Part shown: piece after piece, positions 5,471 to 6,774 of the stretch | Layout of the letters: every line of letters begins with the position of its first letter | How positions within the stretch are numbered: the first letter of the stretch is position 1 | Origin: Frankiaceae bacterium | Lineage (GTDB): Bacteria > Actinomycetota > Actinomycetes > JADGOU01 | Length of the DNA stretch: 6,774 nt | Reading direction: 5' to 3' | Assembly: GCA_017882835.1 (NCBI GenBank) | Contig: JADGOU010000166.1 | Location: 1-6,774 of the forward strand | Translations under genes and position numbers: made by a program | Notes under the pieces: generated by a model | Seen by the model: only the letters and a program-made list of their open reading frames with translations | Told to the model about the DNA's origin: nothing | Database searches by the model: none

Positions 5471-6330
5471 CTGACTACATCCCCCGGAGGCGGTCGCGGC
5501 GGCTGCCGGTTGAAGCGTTCCACGTGCAACCGGTGTTGAACTCCGGCCGCCCGCCAGTGGCTCTCGACGTCGTCAAGCAGACCAGTCGGGCCGCAGGCCC
5601 ACACTCCCCGCTCCGGCCAGTCCCGGCACCACCTCGGTAGCTGATCCAGGGTCAGCCGACCGTCGGTGGCGGTGTGGCGCAGGTGCAGGCGCAGGCTGGG
5701 AAACCGGGTGGCCAGCTCGCGCAGCTCGGCGCCGAACAGGACCGCGTCGGGCCTGGGCGCGGAATGCAGCAGGACGACATCCGGCATGGCGCCGCGGGCG
5801 GCCAGGGAGCGCAAGATGCCCATGATCGGCGTGATGCCGCTGCCGGCGGTCAGGAACAGCAGTCGGTCCACAGCGGCGTCCGCGGGCAGGACGAACTCCC
5901 CCTGCGGCCGACGTAGCCGCAACGTGTCGCCGACGGCCGTGCGGTGGACCAGATGCTGCGACACCCGCCCGTTTGGCACCGCCTTGACCGCGATCGACAC
6001 CCGGTCGTCGCGGTCGGACGGCGGCGAGGTCACCGAGTACGTTCGCCAGTACCGAACGCCGTCGGAGTCCACGCCGATGCCGACATACTGACCCGGTTGG
6101 TGGGCACTCCACCCCCAGCCGGGCCGGATCACCAGCGACACCGCATCAGCCGTCAGCCGCTGCACTGTCTCGACCCGGCCGCGAAGCTCTCGGATGGACC
6201 ACAGTGGGTTGACCAGACTCAGGTAGTCGTCCGGCAGCAGCGGGGTGGTCAGCCAAGTGGCCGCCGCGAGCAGCTTCGGCGCGGACGGCCGACCGCTCGC
6301 CGGAACCACGCCTCGGTCGCGGCGCGTCAC
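5413..6330 (-). CDS. Ferredoxin-NAD(P)H reductase module of the desaturase electron-transfer protein, frameshifted at its 3' end
   Basis: 305 aa from GTG 6330 (AAGG eight bases upstream). It is a flavin reductase that oxidises NAD(P)H and feeds the [2Fe-2S] domain. An N-terminal segment with PLLPDDYLSLVNPLWS (30-45) resembles the leader of Rv3230c-type desaturase reductases. Next come the FAD-binding RTYS (96-99), the nucleotide-binding TAGSGITPIMG (161-171) and WACGPTG (244-250), then HVERF (269-273). After F273 the frame runs into a Pro/Arg-rich tail that does not fit the family and ends at 5413, while the ferredoxin continues in another frame. Re-reading one base at 5512 would join them into a protein of about 368 aa, close to the usual length for the fused enzyme (roughly 380). 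It lies 29 nt after the MDMPI-family gene, so the two are probably in one operon. Confidence 0.9.
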   Translation of the reverse strand: MTRRDRGVVPASGRPSAPKLLAAATWLTTPLLPDDYLSLVNPLWSIRELRGRVETVQRLTADAVSLVIRPGWGWSAHQPGQYVGIGVDSDGVRYWRTYSVTSPPSDRDDRVSIAVKAVPNGRVSQHLVHRTAVGDTLRLRRPQGEFVLPADAAVDRLLFLTAGSGITPIMGILRSLAARGAMPDVVLLHSAPRPDAVLFGAELRELATRFPSLRLHLRHTATDGRLTLDQLPRWCRDWPERGVWACGPTGLLDDVESHWRAAGVQHRLHVERFNRQPPRPPPGDVVRCGSPAAGARSPATRRPRC

Positions 6331-6359
6331 GCGGGGCGCCTTATTGCTTTCAGGGCCTT

Positions 6360-6774
6360 TCAGGAGCGTTCGCGCAGCGCCTCGACACCTGGTCCGGATA
6401 GTTCGTCCAAGGCCGATTTGCGCCCGGAGGCCGCGAGGAGCAACGAGATCGCGGGACCTTCCACGAGTGGACCAGAGCCGACGGAGAAGTCCGTGTCGGT
6501 GGCCTTCAAGGTCAGTCCCGCTACCCGGGTCTTGCCACCTATGATCGCGTTGCTCTTCGCGTAGAGCGCGATCGCACGGGCTACTTCCGGCAACGGGTAG
6601 GCACGCGTGATGCCCAGAGGCCGACGGATGTCCTCACCGTGCACGAACGCCTCACCCAGCCAGGTGTCCTTCGGTCCGGGTGGCGCGGTCTCGCGCGGCT
6701 CGGCTGCCCGGAACGCTGCCAGTGTCGCCGCCGGACCCCCCACGCTCTCGACGGCCACCTGCTTAGCTGCGAAC
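6360..6774 (-). CDS. Maleylpyruvate isomerase (MDMPI) family mycothiol-dependent-type protein, 3' part
   Basis: The frame is open to the window edge, so the N-terminal part lies to the right; about 137 residues are visible, ending at TGA 6360. GTG 6758 falls inside the open frame and is probably not the true start, because the preceding codons (FAAKQ) also fit. The visible part has TWLGEAFVHGEDIRRPLG, in which E and H four residues apart match the spacing of metal ligands Glu144/His148 in C. glutamicum maleylpyruvate isomerase. A C-terminal domain follows (KTRVAGLTLKATDTDFSVG, then a LLLAASGR helix), typical of the TIGR03083 family. Members have a DinB-like four-helix fold and many are thought to use mycothiol; specific substrates are mostly unknown. 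The gene starts the visible operon with the desaturase electron chain, though no direct link is evident. Confidence 0.8.
   Translation of the reverse strand, partial: FAAKQVAVESVGGPAATLAAFRAAEPRETAPPGPKDTWLGEAFVHGEDIRRPLGITRAYPLPEVARAIALYAKSNAIIGGKTRVAGLTLKATDTDFSVGSGPLVEGPAISLLLAASGRKSALDELSGPGVEALRERS

Noticed and set aside
1..6774. CRISPR arrays, tRNA or rRNA genes, transposases, phage genes
   Set aside because: No regularly spaced repeats, tRNA-like cloverleaf, rRNA sequence or transposase/integrase motifs were seen on either strand.

Overview
This is GC-rich DNA with strongly GC-biased third codon positions and several GTG/TTG starts. It carries a mycothiol-dependent-type enzyme family, a DesA3-like desaturase with a ferredoxin reductase partner, and an actinobacterial-style homogentisate dioxygenase. 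All of this points to a high-GC actinobacterium; I cannot place it more finely. Nearly every gene is on the minus strand, so the reading order runs from right to left.

Right half (6774 to 4071, minus): the 3' part of a maleylpyruvate-isomerase-family (MDMPI/DinB-like) gene, cut by the window edge, is followed after 29 nt by a ferredoxin-NAD(P)H reductase module, a plant-type [2Fe-2S] ferredoxin module and a three-His-box acyl desaturase. Reductase and ferredoxin look like one two-domain protein (as in the Rv3230c partner of mycobacterial DesA3) split by a one-base frameshift near 5511. The ferredoxin stop overlaps a possible desaturase GTG start (GTGA). Together these form a NAD(P)H -> FAD -> [2Fe-2S] -> di-iron desaturase electron chain, presumably for membrane or acyl-CoA unsaturation.

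Middle (4070 to 2484, minus): a 205-nt spacer holds a strong hairpin and tandem repeats. It leads to a homogentisate 1,2-dioxygenase gene that I start at TTG 3865 with a good Shine-Dalgarno. Next comes a small 70-aa reading frame with a short stretch resembling a short-chain dehydrogenase, which overlaps the next gene by GTGA. That gene encodes a 172-aa four-helix membrane protein with conserved His and Asp motifs and no known function.

Left part (1968 to 1): a 188-nt spacer with a possible promoter precedes a membrane-anchored phosphodiester-glycosidase (NAGPA/DUF2233) family protein on the minus strand. It converges, across a hairpin, with the plus-strand 3' end of a UPF0104/lysylphosphatidylglycerol-synthase-like membrane protein. 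That gene is broken: it has a 4-base tandem duplication that shifts frame, and its N-terminal part is missing. The missing part is replaced by the minus-strand interior of a coiled-coil, probably secreted, cell-wall-hydrolase-type protein whose own N-terminus is also missing. The two fragments meet at about 231-245, which marks either a rearrangement breakpoint or an assembly join.

I found no clearly novel multi-gene system. The most useful leads are the breakpoint, the frameshift between reductase and ferredoxin, the repeat-rich desaturase-dioxygenase spacer, and the uncharacterised HVHH/LTLDEF membrane protein. Two clear frameshifts and one possible one mean that sequencing error must be excluded before any biological reading.
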